Made by a program: the position numbers and the translations under genes. From Collinsella sp. (GTDB lineage: Bacteria; Actinomycetota; Coriobacteriia; Coriobacteriales; Coriobacteriaceae): a stretch of 64,000 bases of DNA. Of the stretch, positions 8,472 to 16,537 are shown in pieces. Positions within the stretch are counted from its first letter, which is position 1, and every line of letters starts with the position of its first letter. Location: assembly GCA_019414245.1 (NCBI GenBank), contig DXMK01000007.1, forward strand, positions 248,001 through 312,000. Reading direction: 5' to 3'. The notes beneath the pieces were generated by a model. That model was given only the letters and a program-made list of their open reading frames with translations. It searched no databases and had not been told where the DNA came from.

Positions 8472-10013
8472 ATGTCTAATGCACTTGGCCGCGACCTTGC
8501 AAAGTTGGTTGCCGCTGTTGACGCCGCCGCCTCTGAGTGCGGTCATGGCGTGTATGGCCAGCGCTTCCATATTATGCCGCCGGCTGGCTGGCTCAACGAC
8601 CCCAACGGTCTTTGCCAGGCGGGCGGCGTGTTCCATGCCTATTTTCAGTATGCGCCGTTTGATGTCGAGGGTGGCGTTAAGGCTTGGGGTCATGCGACGA
8701 GTCGCGACCTTATGACGTGGGACTACGTTGGCGCTCCACTGCTGCCCGACGAGCCGTTCGATTGCCATGGCGTGTATTCGGGCTCCGCGCTTGCCGAAGA
8801 CGGTCGCATTCGCGTACTGTACACGGGCAACGTGAAGCTTTCCGATGCGGACGGCACGTACGACTACGTCAATACCGGCCGCCGCGCCGATACTGTTTAT
8901 GTCGAGAGCGTTGATGGTCTTGCCGGTCGGGAGTTCAGCCAAAAGCGCGTGGTGTTGGCGTCCGAGGATTATCCCGAGGATTTGACCTGCCACGTGCGTG
9001 ACCCCAAGGTGTGGCGCGATGATGATGGGCGTAATCACATGGTGCTGGGCGCGCGTCGTCGCGTGGACGGGCCGCATGTCGAGAGCCGTTTTTGTGCGAT
9101 GCACGGCGAGGGTGCCGGGCGCGATGTGGGCGAGATCCTGGTGTATGGCTCGCCCGATATGCTGAGCTGGGAGCTCGAGAGCCGTGTTTCTACGTCCGAG
9201 CGCTTTGGCTTTATGTGGGAGTGCCCGGGGTATCTGGAGCTTGAGGCGGATGGTGGTGTGCCGGCGAAGTGGCTGTCCTTCTCTCCCCAGGGGCTTGAGG
9301 GCGGCCGTTGGGACCGCGGCAACGTATACGCTGCTGGCTACATGCCTGTAACGGGCGACATTACCGGTGGCAATGACGCTTATGAGCTGGGCGAGTTCCG
9401 CCTGTGGGACGCCGGTTTTGACTTCTATGCTCCGCAGGAGTTTACGTCCGAGGATGGTCGCCACATTTTGATCGGCTGGATGGGCATGCCCGATGAGCCG
9501 ACCTATGACAATGCGCCCACCGTGGCGTGCGGCTGGCAGCACTGCATGACAGTGCCGCGCGAGCTTACGGCCGGTGACGGCGGCGTGGTGCTGCAGCAGC
9601 CGGCGCGCGAGATCGAGCTCCATTATGCCTCGGTGCGTGTGGGGGAGGGCTCTTTGGAGGTTGCCGGCGATACCTGCTTTGACGTTGTTGTTGACGGTGT
9701 CGACGGCGCGTTTACCGCGACCGTTGATGGCGAGCTAAAGCTGGCGCTTGTGCCCGCTGGGGACGAACTGCCCTCGCGCTTTGAGATGCGATTTACCGAT
9801 GAGGGTCGCGCTTCTGCCGGCTGCGGTCGTACCATGCGCTGGGAGCCCATCGACGAGGTTCGTAATGTGCGCATTGTTGGTGATGTCTCGTCGGTCGAGG
9901 TGTTTGTGAACGATGGCGCGCTCGTGTTTTCGACGCGCATCTATCCCGAGGCCTATGGCGTGACCGTTGACGCTCCGGGTGCGAGCGTGAACTATCACAC
10001 GCTCAATATCTAG
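8472..10013 (+). CDS. scrB: GH32 sucrose-6-phosphate hydrolase
   Basis: Glycoside hydrolase family 32 enzyme, 513 aa, cytosolic (no signal peptide), splitting sucrose-6-phosphate to glucose-6-phosphate and fructose. Seen: the nucleophile motif WLNDPNG (Asp43), the transition-state motif RDPKVW (Asp177) and the acid/base motif WECPGYLEL (Glu250), on a five-bladed propeller, followed by a beta-sandwich domain from about residue 370 to the end. ATG 8472 follows AGGA. It sits 106 bases after the PTS gene with a small hairpin between, so it is likely co-transcribed and under the same LacI-family control. Confidence 0.9.
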   Translation: MSNALGRDLAKLVAAVDAAASECGHGVYGQRFHIMPPAGWLNDPNGLCQAGGVFHAYFQYAPFDVEGGVKAWGHATSRDLMTWDYVGAPLLPDEPFDCHGVYSGSALAEDGRIRVLYTGNVKLSDADGTYDYVNTGRRADTVYVESVDGLAGREFSQKRVVLASEDYPEDLTCHVRDPKVWRDDDGRNHMVLGARRRVDGPHVESRFCAMHGEGAGRDVGEILVYGSPDMLSWELESRVSTSERFGFMWECPGYLELEADGGVPAKWLSFSPQGLEGGRWDRGNVYAAGYMPVTGDITGGNDAYELGEFRLWDAGFDFYAPQEFTSEDGRHILIGWMGMPDEPTYDNAPTVACGWQHCMTVPRELTAGDGGVVLQQPAREIELHYASVRVGEGSLEVAGDTCFDVVVDGVDGAFTATVDGELKLALVPAGDELPSRFEMRFTDEGRASAGCGRTMRWEPIDEVRNVRIVGDVSSVEVFVNDGALVFSTRIYPEAYGVTVDAPGASVNYHTLNI

Positions 10014-10034
10014 GCGTTTCGTCGCATATCGGCG

Positions 10035-10040
10035 CTATAC
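10035..10040 (+). promoter_or_regulatory. Possible -10 element upstream of terminator hairpin
   Basis: TATACT about 12 bases before a strong hairpin. If used, its transcript would meet the terminator at 10052-10087 almost at once. No clear -35 seen, so weak. Confidence 0.25.
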
Positions 10041-10051
10041 TGCAGCCGTTG

Positions 10052-10088
10052 CCCACGATGAGGGGAACACCCGCATCGTGGGTTTTTG
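10052..10088 (+). terminator. Rho-independent terminator after scrB
   Basis: CCCACGATG (10052-10060) pairs perfectly with CATCGTGGG (10074-10082), followed by TTTTT. Ends the sucrose operon; the next gene starts 22 bases later. Confidence 0.85.
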
Positions 10089-10109
10089 CTTATGAAGGGG
10101 CGATGCCTT

Positions 10110-11102
10110 GTGGATGTACAGCAGCTAGAAGAGGCCTGGGCTGTAAGGACCGGCGCGCGTGAGGCGCGTCTTGTTGCGGCCCCGCATGTGCCGGCGGCTC
10201 TGTCGCTGCTGGGTATTGTGCGTCCCGGTGACCGCCTGGTGGCCTTTGCGGACGACTTTGTCGATGCGTTTGCGCGCGGCTTTGATGGCTGCGATGTCGC
10301 GCTGGTGGGCTCGGGGTCCGCCGATGCGTTTGCTGCCGCGTCCGAGGGCTTTGATGCTTCGTTTGATGCCGAGGGGTCGCACCTGTGGTGGTTTGTTAAC
10401 TCAATCGGTGGCTTTGGTCTGCGTGTGCCCGATCTGCGCGCTCTGGGCCGCGCTGCTCGTGAGGCCCACGCGCTGCTGGTTGTGGACAACATCGTGGCGT
10501 CGGCTTTTGGCTGCGATCCGCTGCGGCTGGGTGCTGCGCTGTCGCTTGAGGCGCTCGATCGCGTGTGCGCCGGCAAGGCTCCGTGCAAACTCGTTGCCGC
10601 TTCGGTGGCGCGCTCGCAGCTCAAACGCCATCATGTGGATGCTGCTGCCGAGTGCGCGCATGCCCTGCTTGAGGGCTGTGGCTTGGCCAAGCTTGATTTG
10701 CCTGCTGACGAGGCCGCTGTGCTGGAGCGCGGGTTCGACTCGCTCGACGCTCGCATGCAGGCTCACTTTGACCGCGCACGTGCGCTGGCCGAGTATCTGG
10801 CCGCCAACGAGATGGTGCGCAACGTGCGCTATCCCGGGCTGAGCTCTCATCCCGACCATGCGGTTGCAACGGGAATCCTCGAGCACGGCTTTGGCCCGGC
10901 AGTTGAGTTTGACCTTATCGAGCGAAGTGCGGGTGAGCTGTTCGACACATTGCCGGGGGAGTTCCGCACGTCGCCCGCCGGCGGCGCAACGACACGCCTT
11001 TCGGCCCCACGCGGCAAGCAGGGGGGAACCATCCGCCTCTTCGCCGGCACCGACGACCCCCTAACCGTAGCCGGCGCCCTAGACAACGCCCTCCGCAACT
11101 AG
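10110..11102 (+). CDS. Degenerate Cys/Met-metabolism PLP-fold protein
   Basis: Distant relative of the cystathionine gamma-synthase/methionine gamma-lyase family, 330 aa (family usually ~380-400; the N-terminal arm is short). Start at GTG 10110 because AAGGGG lies 9 bases upstream. Seen: VVDNIVASAF matching the family VVDNT motif (Asp126, ring-nitrogen partner), LDARMQAHFDRARALAEYL and RYPGLSSHPDHAVA of the C-terminal domain, and the closing IRLFAGTDDPLTVAGAL. The cofactor-binding Lys normally in S-x-TKY-x-x-G appears to be replaced: the aligned segment reads SLEALDRVCAG with Arg151. It may therefore be non-catalytic or use another chemistry. Function unknown. Confidence 0.65.
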   Translation: MDVQQLEEAWAVRTGAREARLVAAPHVPAALSLLGIVRPGDRLVAFADDFVDAFARGFDGCDVALVGSGSADAFAAASEGFDASFDAEGSHLWWFVNSIGGFGLRVPDLRALGRAAREAHALLVVDNIVASAFGCDPLRLGAALSLEALDRVCAGKAPCKLVAASVARSQLKRHHVDAAAECAHALLEGCGLAKLDLPADEAAVLERGFDSLDARMQAHFDRARALAEYLAANEMVRNVRYPGLSSHPDHAVATGILEHGFGPAVEFDLIERSAGELFDTLPGEFRTSPAGGATTRLSAPRGKQGGTIRLFAGTDDPLTVAGALDNALRN

Positions 11103-11192
11103 CTATTTTGGGGCTTGTCTCGGGGTAGTCTTTTTGGGACGGGCTTTTTAGCTACTTTGGGACTGGGCCGTGGGGGACTGTGCCACGAAAGC

Positions 11193-11330
11193 GGCCTATC
11201 TACTACGTTTAACCCTTAGGGGGCGACCTTACCTGCCTTTTTTGAAAACTGGCAAGCTGTCTACCAGCGGTTTTGTTTTCAAGAAATCTGGGGTGGTCGA
11301 GGGTGTTCAACTAAACGTAGTAGATAGGCC
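11193..11330. repeat. 138-bp nested palindromic element
   Basis: A perfect 19-bp inverted repeat (arms 11193-11211 and 11312-11330, beginning GGCCTATCTACTACGTTTA) encloses about 100 bases that hold a second inverted repeat, TTGAAAAC / GTTTTCAA, and inside it CTGG / CCAG. It codes for nothing recognisable. The form resembles a small MITE-like or REP-like element. The rest of the 11103-11390 gap is T/G-rich with two AGCTA(T/C)TTTGGG copies and no gene. Confidence 0.6.
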
Positions 11331-11390
11331 CATTTTATGGCGCGCGTCTTAATTAGTTCGTGCGGCGGATCAATAATCAGACCAAATAGA

Positions 11391-11747
11391 CTACTTTGCG
11401 TTGATGCTGGCTATGAGGGCGTCGGCTTTGGTGGCAATGACGTTGTTGATGTCGGTCTGCAGCTCCTCGTAGGCCGCTATGGCTCGCTCTCCGGCGGGCG
11501 TGAGCGTGGATCCGCGGGCGCCGTCGCGCTCGATGAGCTTGCAGCCCAGCTGACCTTCTGCCTCGTTTACAATGCGCCAGGCCTTGGAATACGCCATGCC
11601 CATGCTCTTGGCGGCGCGGTTGAGCGAGTGCTCGCGGGCGATACCCTGCAGCAGCAAGACACAGCCGTGTCCAAACACGCCCGGCAGATCTTTGTCGCAC
11701 GCTTGAATGACCAACTTTGCCGTCGTCTTGTACTCCATACGCTCCAC
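11391..11747 (-). CDS. ModE-type winged HTH regulator (HTH domain only)
   Basis: Small DNA-binding protein of the LysR-like/ModE N-terminal type, 118 aa. Seen: AREHSLNRAAKSMGMAYSKAWRIVNEAEGQLGCKLIER followed by GSTLTPAGERAIAAYEEL, the classic ModE winged HTH and dimerisation helix. The molybdate-binding TOBE/Mop domains are absent, as in the short COG2005 regulators. GTG 11747 (after GGGGA) or ATG 11738 (after GGAG) could be the start. It is one of the few minus-strand genes; no molybdate transporter or molybdenum-cofactor gene is in the window, so the ligand and targets are unknown. Confidence 0.75.
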   Translation of the reverse strand: MERMEYKTTAKLVIQACDKDLPGVFGHGCVLLLQGIAREHSLNRAAKSMGMAYSKAWRIVNEAEGQLGCKLIERDGARGSTLTPAGERAIAAYEELQTDINNVIATKADALIASINAK

Positions 11748-11823
11748 GTCTCCCCGCTAAAGTGTTTGCTGGGCAAACGCAAAGCCTGCGTCAAACCCTC
11801 GTGTGCTCTTCTTAAATCATGCA

Positions 11824-11852
11824 TTGTAGCAGTCAAAGTGCGTTAAGATACT
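11824..11852 (+). promoter_or_regulatory. Promoter for guaB
   Basis: TTGTAG (11824-11829), 17-base spacer, GATACT (11847-11852). The leader that follows has GC-rich overlapping hairpins around 11854-11885 (CCCAG ... CTGGG with an inner TTGGGCGCCCAA) before the guaB ribosome-binding site. Confidence 0.5.
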
Positions 11853-11931
11853 TCCCCAGTATTGGGCGCCCAAGGTTGGGCTGGGTCCTACGAGGCCTGC
11901 AGCCGACCGGTCGCATGGAAAAAGGAGAAAC

Positions 11932-13443
11932 ATGGCTACGTTCTTTCCCGGTGAGTCCCACACGTTTTCGGAGTATCTGCTGGTCCCTGGTTACTCGTCC
12001 TCGCAGTGCATTCCCAACAACGTCTCTCTTAAGACGCCGCTAACCCGCTTTAAGCGCGGTGAGAAGCCGGCAATCACCCTGAACATCCCCATGGTTTCCG
12101 CCATCATGCAGTCCGTCTCGGGCGTCGACATGGGTGTCGCGCTCGCTACCGAGGGTGGCCTGTCCTTCATTTACGGTTCCCAGAGCGCCGAGTCCGAGGC
12201 CGCCATGGTCAAGGCCGTCAAGGATCACAAGGCCGGCTTCGTTCAGTCCGATTCCACGCTGACCCCCGACATGACCATGGAGCAGGTCATCGAGCTCAAG
12301 GAGAAGACCGGTCACTCCACCATGCCGGTTACCGACGACGGCACTCCCAAGGGTAAGCTCCTGGGCATCGTCACCAGCCGTGACTATCGTCCCAGTCGCG
12401 ATGACCACCAGACGAAGGTCTCCGAGTTCATGACCCCGCGTGAGCAGCTCATCGTGGGCGACAAGAACATCAGCCTCAAGGTCGCTAACGACGTCATCTG
12501 GGACAACAAGCTCAACGCCCTGCCCATCGTCGACGATAACGATCACCTCATGGGCATCGTCTTCCGCAAGGACTACGATAGCCACAAGACCAACCCCAAC
12601 GAGCTGCTCGATAACGACAAGCGCTACATGGTCGGCGCCGGTATCAACACCCGCGACTATGCCGAGCGCGTGCCGCTGCTCATCGAGGCCGGTGCCGACG
12701 TTCTGTGCATCGACTCCTCCGAGGGCTTCAGCGAGTGGCAGAAGCGCACTATCGAGTGGATCCGCGCCAACTACGGCGAGGACGTCAAGGTTGGTGCCGG
12801 TAACGTCGTCGACGCCGAGGGCTTCCGCTTCCTGGCCGACTGTGGTGCCGACTTCATCAAGGTCGGTATCGGCGGCGGCTCCATCTGCATCACCCGTGAG
12901 ACCAAGGGTATCGGCCGTGGCCAGGCCACCGCGCTGATCGATGTCTGCCGTGCTCGCGACGAGTACTACGAGGAGACCGGCGTCTACGTGCCCGTGTGCT
13001 CCGACGGCGGCATCGTCTACGACTACCACATGACGCTCGCCCTTGCCATGGGCGCCGACTTTATGATGCTGGGCCGCTACTTCGCCCGCTTTGATGAGAG
13101 CCCGACTGAGCGCGTCAACGTGAACGGTCAGTACATGAAGGAGTACTGGGGCGAGGGCTCTGCGCGTGCCCGCAACTGGCAGCGCTACGACCTGGGCGGC
13201 GCCGCGAAGCTCAGCTTCGTCGAGGGCGTCGACTCCTATGTTCCCTATGCCGGCTCCCTCAAAGACGGCGTGGGCGGCACGCTCTACAAGGTCAAGTCCA
13301 CGATGTGCAACTGCGGTGCCCTCTCGATCCCCGAGCTTCAGGAAAAGGCACGCCTGACCCTGGTGAGCTCGACCTCGATCGTCGAAGGCGGCGCCCACGA
13401 TGTAGTCGTGAAGGATTCTCAGCAGTCCGTATCTTATCGATAA
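11932..13443 (+). CDS. guaB: IMP dehydrogenase, Tritrichomonas-like type
   Basis: Oxidises IMP to XMP with NAD+, the committed step to guanine nucleotides; cytosolic. 503 aa. Seen: (beta/alpha)8 barrel split by a CBS pair at about residues 105-225, the catalytic loop VGIGGGSICITRE with Cys319, SDGGIVYDYHMTLALAMGAD, and the mobile flap with Arg418-Tyr419 (NWQRYDLGG). Usual bacterial enzymes have GPGSICTTR in the loop; this version, and the residue numbering, match what I recall of the Tritrichomonas foetus enzyme (Cys319, Arg418, Tyr419). ATG 11932 follows AAAGGAG. Transcribed alone from its own promoter and closed by a hairpin. Confidence 0.93.
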   Translation: MATFFPGESHTFSEYLLVPGYSSSQCIPNNVSLKTPLTRFKRGEKPAITLNIPMVSAIMQSVSGVDMGVALATEGGLSFIYGSQSAESEAAMVKAVKDHKAGFVQSDSTLTPDMTMEQVIELKEKTGHSTMPVTDDGTPKGKLLGIVTSRDYRPSRDDHQTKVSEFMTPREQLIVGDKNISLKVANDVIWDNKLNALPIVDDNDHLMGIVFRKDYDSHKTNPNELLDNDKRYMVGAGINTRDYAERVPLLIEAGADVLCIDSSEGFSEWQKRTIEWIRANYGEDVKVGAGNVVDAEGFRFLADCGADFIKVGIGGGSICITRETKGIGRGQATALIDVCRARDEYYEETGVYVPVCSDGGIVYDYHMTLALAMGADFMMLGRYFARFDESPTERVNVNGQYMKEYWGEGSARARNWQRYDLGGAAKLSFVEGVDSYVPYAGSLKDGVGGTLYKVKSTMCNCGALSIPELQEKARLTLVSSTSIVEGGAHDVVVKDSQQSVSYR

Positions 13444-13493
13444 GGTAAGAGCCTCACATAAAGGTTGAGTTTCAACCACGTTATTTAGATAAA

Positions 13494-13530
13494 GCGAGAT
13501 GCCCGCAAGTCGCAGGCATCTCGCTTGTCG
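13494..13530 (+). terminator. Terminator after guaB
   Basis: GCGAGATGCC (13494-13503) pairs perfectly with GGCATCTCGC (13515-13524); the following tract TTGTCGTATTTG is only moderately T-rich. Confidence 0.7.
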
Positions 13531-13551
13531 TATTTGCTATCATCAGTCAAG

Positions 13552-13692
13552 TTAACCTTAGGGTCGGGCGGCTTGGCTTTGTTCGCTACAAGTTCCGCAC
13601 GCAAAGAAGAGCACTTAATGTGCTCTTCGTCTTGCGCAGGACTGTCCGCAGTAGCGAATAAAGCCAAGCCGCCCGACCCCAGCTAAGATTAA
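13552..13692. repeat. 141-bp nested palindrome immediately upstream of leuS
   Basis: Outer arms GGGTCGGGCGGCTTGGCTTT (13561-13580) and its exact complement (13660-13679), then one mismatch and a further 8 paired bases (TTCGCTAC / GTAGCGAA), so 28 of 29 positions pair. Inside is a second hairpin, GAAGAGCAC / GTGCTCTTC. TTAACCTTA outside the left arm nearly mirrors TAAGATTAA at 13684-13692. The element ends at the leuS ribosome-binding site (AAAGGAG). No T-box motif is present. Confidence 0.65.
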
Positions 13693-13702
13693 AGGAGCTG
13701 AT

Positions 13703-16279
13703 ATGTGCGATTGCACAGATCATAAGGACGAGATCCCTGCCTACGACGCGCAGGCCATTGAGTCCAAGTGGATGAAGGCCTGGGAGGACTCCAACCTCTT
13801 TGCCGTCGACACCGACGAGAGCAAGCCCAAGAAGTATGTGCTCGAGATGTTCCCGTATCCGTCGGGCGACCTGCACATGGGCCACGCGCGCAACTATACC
13901 ATCGGCGATGCCATGGCTCGTCAGGCCCGCATGCGCGGCTACGACGTGCTGCACCCCATCGGCTTTGACGCCTTTGGCCTGCCTGCCGAGAACGCCGCCA
14001 TCAAGCACAACACGCAGGCTGCCGCCTGGACGTATAAGAACATGGACCAGGCGCTCGCCACGATGAAGCGCATGGGCTTCTCCTACGATCTGGATCGCAT
14101 GGTCAAGACTTGCAGCCCCGACTACTACCGCTGGGGTCAGTGGATCTTTGAGAAGATGTGGGAAAAGGGCCTGGTCTATCGCAAGAAGAACCCGGTCAAC
14201 TGGTGCCCCACTTGTAAGACCGTTCTGGCCAACGAGCAGGTTACCGAGGGCAAGTGCTGGCGCTGCGGCACCGAGCCCGAGAAGCGCGACCTTGAGCAGT
14301 GGTACTACAAGATTACCGAGTACTCTCAGGAGCTGCTCGACGACTTGGAGAAGCTCCCCGGCTGGCCCGAGCGCGTCAAGCAGATGCAGGCCAACTGGAT
14401 CGGTCGCTCCGAGGGCGCCGAGGTCGACTTTACCCTGTGCGACCAGGATGGCGAGCCCATCGAGGGCGACGAGGGTAAGATCACCGTCTTCACCACGCGT
14501 GCCGACACGCTCTTCGGTGTCTCCTTCTTTGTCCTGGCTCCCGAGTACGCGCGCCTGCACGAGCTCGTCGAGGGCACGGAGTACGAGGAGGCCGTCACCA
14601 AGATCGTCGAGGACTCCAAGCATATCTCTGCGGTCGAGCGTGCCCAGGGCACCCTCGAGAAGCACGGTGCCTTTACCGGTCGCTACGTGGTGAACCCCGT
14701 CAACGGCGAGAAGGTCCCCGTGTGGGTTGCCGATTATGTCGTTGCCGACTACGGCACCGGCGCCGTCATGGCCGTTCCCTGCGGCGACCAGCGCGACTTT
14801 GAGTTTGCCCGTAAGTACGACCTGCCCATCGTGCCGATCATCCTGGACGATGACGACCGCGCTGCCGTCGAGGCCAGCGGTGAGACCATCGATACCTTCC
14901 ATGCCGAGACCGTCGACTGGGATTGCGCCCACGCTGCTGAGGGCACACTCGTCCAGTCCGGCAAGTACACCGGCATGCGCGGCGGCAAGCACTCCGAGGG
15001 CGAGGCTGCCATCGTGGCCGACCTCGAGGCCATGGGCTGCGGCCGTCGCAAGGTCGAGTTCCGTCTGCGCGACTGGCTCATCAGCCGCCAGCGTTATTGG
15101 GGCAACCCCATCCCGGCCATTCACTGCGAGCACTGCGGCATCGTGCCCGTGCCCGAGGATCAGCTGCCGGTGACGCTGCCCGAGAACCTGGACTTGGGCG
15201 CCGGCGAGACCCTCGCCGAGTGCAAGGAGTTCTACGAGACCACCTGCCCGGTCTGCGGTCGCCCAGCCAAGCGCGAGACCGATACCATGGACACCTTTAC
15301 CTGCTCCAGCTGGTATTACCTGCGCTATACCGATCCGCACAACACCGAGCTGCCCTTCTCCCGCGAGGCCGCCGATCGCTGGATGCCCGTCGATAACTAC
15401 ATCGGCGGCATCGAGCACGCCATTTTGCACCTGCTCTACAGTCGCTTCTTTACCAAGGCACTGCGCGACCTGGGCCTGCTGAGCGTTGACGAGCCCTTCA
15501 CCAACCTGCTGTGCCAGGGCATGGTCAAGGACGAAAACGGCGACACCATGTCCAAGTCCAAGGGCAACGTCGTGCCCCCGAGCTCGGTCATCGAGCCCTA
15601 CGGCGCCGACACCATGCGTCTGGCGATCCTGTTTATCGCCCCGCCCGAGAAGGACTTCGACTGGGATCCCAAGGCCGTTGAGGGCGCCAACCGCTTCATT
15701 AAACGCGCCTGGCGTATCGTGTGGCAGCTCGTCCAGTCGGGTGACGCCAACGTGGCCTTCGACAAGTCCGCGCTCGACGAGACCGCGATGAAGCTCTACC
15801 GCGAGCGTCACCGCACTATCGCCAAGTGCACCGAGGACTTCGATCGCGGCCAGTTCAACACCGCGATCTCGGCCGTCATGGAGCTCGTCAACGCGGCGAG
15901 CGCCTACCTCAACGCTACCGAGGGTACCGCCCGCGACAAGGCGCTGTGCTACGGCGTGGCCAAGGATATCGTGAGCGTCCTCGCCCCCATCTGCCCGTTC
16001 TGGGCCGACGAGCTGTGGCACGAGGCACTCGGCTGCGAGGGCAACGCCTACACCGCCGCCTGGCCCGAGTTCGACCTGGCCGAGTCCATCGAGGACACGG
16101 TGCAGATCGTCGTGCAGGTGCTCGGCAAGGTCCGCGGCCGCGTCGACGTCGCCCGTGATGCCTCCAATGAGGATATGCAGGCTGCCGCCGAGGAAGCCGT
16201 CGCCAAGTGGCTTGAGGGCAAGACGGTCGTCAAGGCCATCTGCGTGCCCGGCAAGCTGGTCAACCTGGTGGTCAAGTAA
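13703..16279 (+). CDS. leuS: Leucyl-tRNA synthetase
   Basis: Class I aminoacyl-tRNA synthetase charging tRNA-Leu, 858 aa, bacterial length. Seen: the HIGH-type motif as HMGH (residues 58-61, in PYPSGDLHMGHARNY), a Cys-rich zinc segment (CPTCKTVL ... CWRCG), the CP1 editing domain at about 220-410 with TTRADTLFG and the DYGTGAVMAVP segment, and the KMSKS-type loop as TMSKS (615-619). Anticodon-binding helices and a small C-terminal domain complete it. ATG 13703 with AAAGGAG upstream. The gene lies alone between the large palindrome and a strong terminator. Confidence 0.97.
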   Translation: MCDCTDHKDEIPAYDAQAIESKWMKAWEDSNLFAVDTDESKPKKYVLEMFPYPSGDLHMGHARNYTIGDAMARQARMRGYDVLHPIGFDAFGLPAENAAIKHNTQAAAWTYKNMDQALATMKRMGFSYDLDRMVKTCSPDYYRWGQWIFEKMWEKGLVYRKKNPVNWCPTCKTVLANEQVTEGKCWRCGTEPEKRDLEQWYYKITEYSQELLDDLEKLPGWPERVKQMQANWIGRSEGAEVDFTLCDQDGEPIEGDEGKITVFTTRADTLFGVSFFVLAPEYARLHELVEGTEYEEAVTKIVEDSKHISAVERAQGTLEKHGAFTGRYVVNPVNGEKVPVWVADYVVADYGTGAVMAVPCGDQRDFEFARKYDLPIVPIILDDDDRAAVEASGETIDTFHAETVDWDCAHAAEGTLVQSGKYTGMRGGKHSEGEAAIVADLEAMGCGRRKVEFRLRDWLISRQRYWGNPIPAIHCEHCGIVPVPEDQLPVTLPENLDLGAGETLAECKEFYETTCPVCGRPAKRETDTMDTFTCSSWYYLRYTDPHNTELPFSREAADRWMPVDNYIGGIEHAILHLLYSRFFTKALRDLGLLSVDEPFTNLLCQGMVKDENGDTMSKSKGNVVPPSSVIEPYGADTMRLAILFIAPPEKDFDWDPKAVEGANRFIKRAWRIVWQLVQSGDANVAFDKSALDETAMKLYRERHRTIAKCTEDFDRGQFNTAISAVMELVNAASAYLNATEGTARDKALCYGVAKDIVSVLAPICPFWADELWHEALGCEGNAYTAAWPEFDLAESIEDTVQIVVQVLGKVRGRVDVARDASNEDMQAAAEEAVAKWLEGKTVVKAICVPGKLVNLVVK

Positions 16280-16308
16280 GCATTGCGCGCTTAACTGACG
16301 CATAAAAG

Positions 16309-16345
16309 ACGAGGGGCGATCCGGTTGGGTCGTCCCTCGTTTTTC
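16309..16345 (+). terminator. Terminator after leuS
   Basis: ACGAGGG at 16309-16315 pairs with CCCTCGT at 16334-16340, with additional inner pairs, followed by TTTTC. Confidence 0.88.
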
Positions 16346-16430
16346 ATGTACCTGCCCTGATGTCTGCGGTCAATTGTCCTATTCTTGTGGAGAAGCTGTG
16401 CGCACGCTGACCTGCAGATTCGTACTGTGC

Positions 16431-16459
16431 TTGCACGTTTTCGCAGCTATTGCTATAGT
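16431..16459 (+). promoter_or_regulatory. Promoter of the rimP-nusA-infB operon
   Basis: TTGCAC (16431-16436), exact 17-base spacer, TATAGT (16454-16459). The best-looking vegetative promoter in this region. Transcription would begin near 16466 and run straight into the hairpin at 16488-16517. Confidence 0.75.
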
Positions 16460-16487
16460 TTGCTTGCAAATGAAGTTGTAATTGAAA

Positions 16488-16517
16488 GAAGTGGGGTTTC
16501 GGCCCCGCTTCTTTTTT
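16488..16517 (+). terminator. Terminator-like hairpin in the rimP-nusA leader
   Basis: GAAGTGGGG (16488-16496) pairs with CCCCGCTTC (16503-16511), followed by six T. It lies between the promoter and the rimP start at 16538, so it works as an attenuator if readthrough is controlled, for instance by NusA itself. Confidence 0.75.
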
Positions 16518-16537
16518 GTATGGATGGAGGTGCCGCA

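Noticed and set aside
11170..11352. Short plus-strand open frame of 60 codons
   Set aside because: It runs through the 19-bp inverted repeat and has no ribosome-binding site or similarity.
11853..11931. guaB leader considered as a purine riboswitch
   Set aside because: The conserved junction and loop-loop sequences of purine riboswitches are not present; only GC-rich hairpins.
13531..13702. leuS leader considered as a T-box
   Set aside because: No stem I AGAGAG/GNTG landmarks, no Leu specifier loop and no TGGN bulge; the element is a long palindrome.
13586..16303. A 905-codon open frame antisense to leuS
   Set aside because: It mirrors leuS codon structure in high-GC DNA, has no family motifs and no ribosome-binding site; leuS itself is certain.
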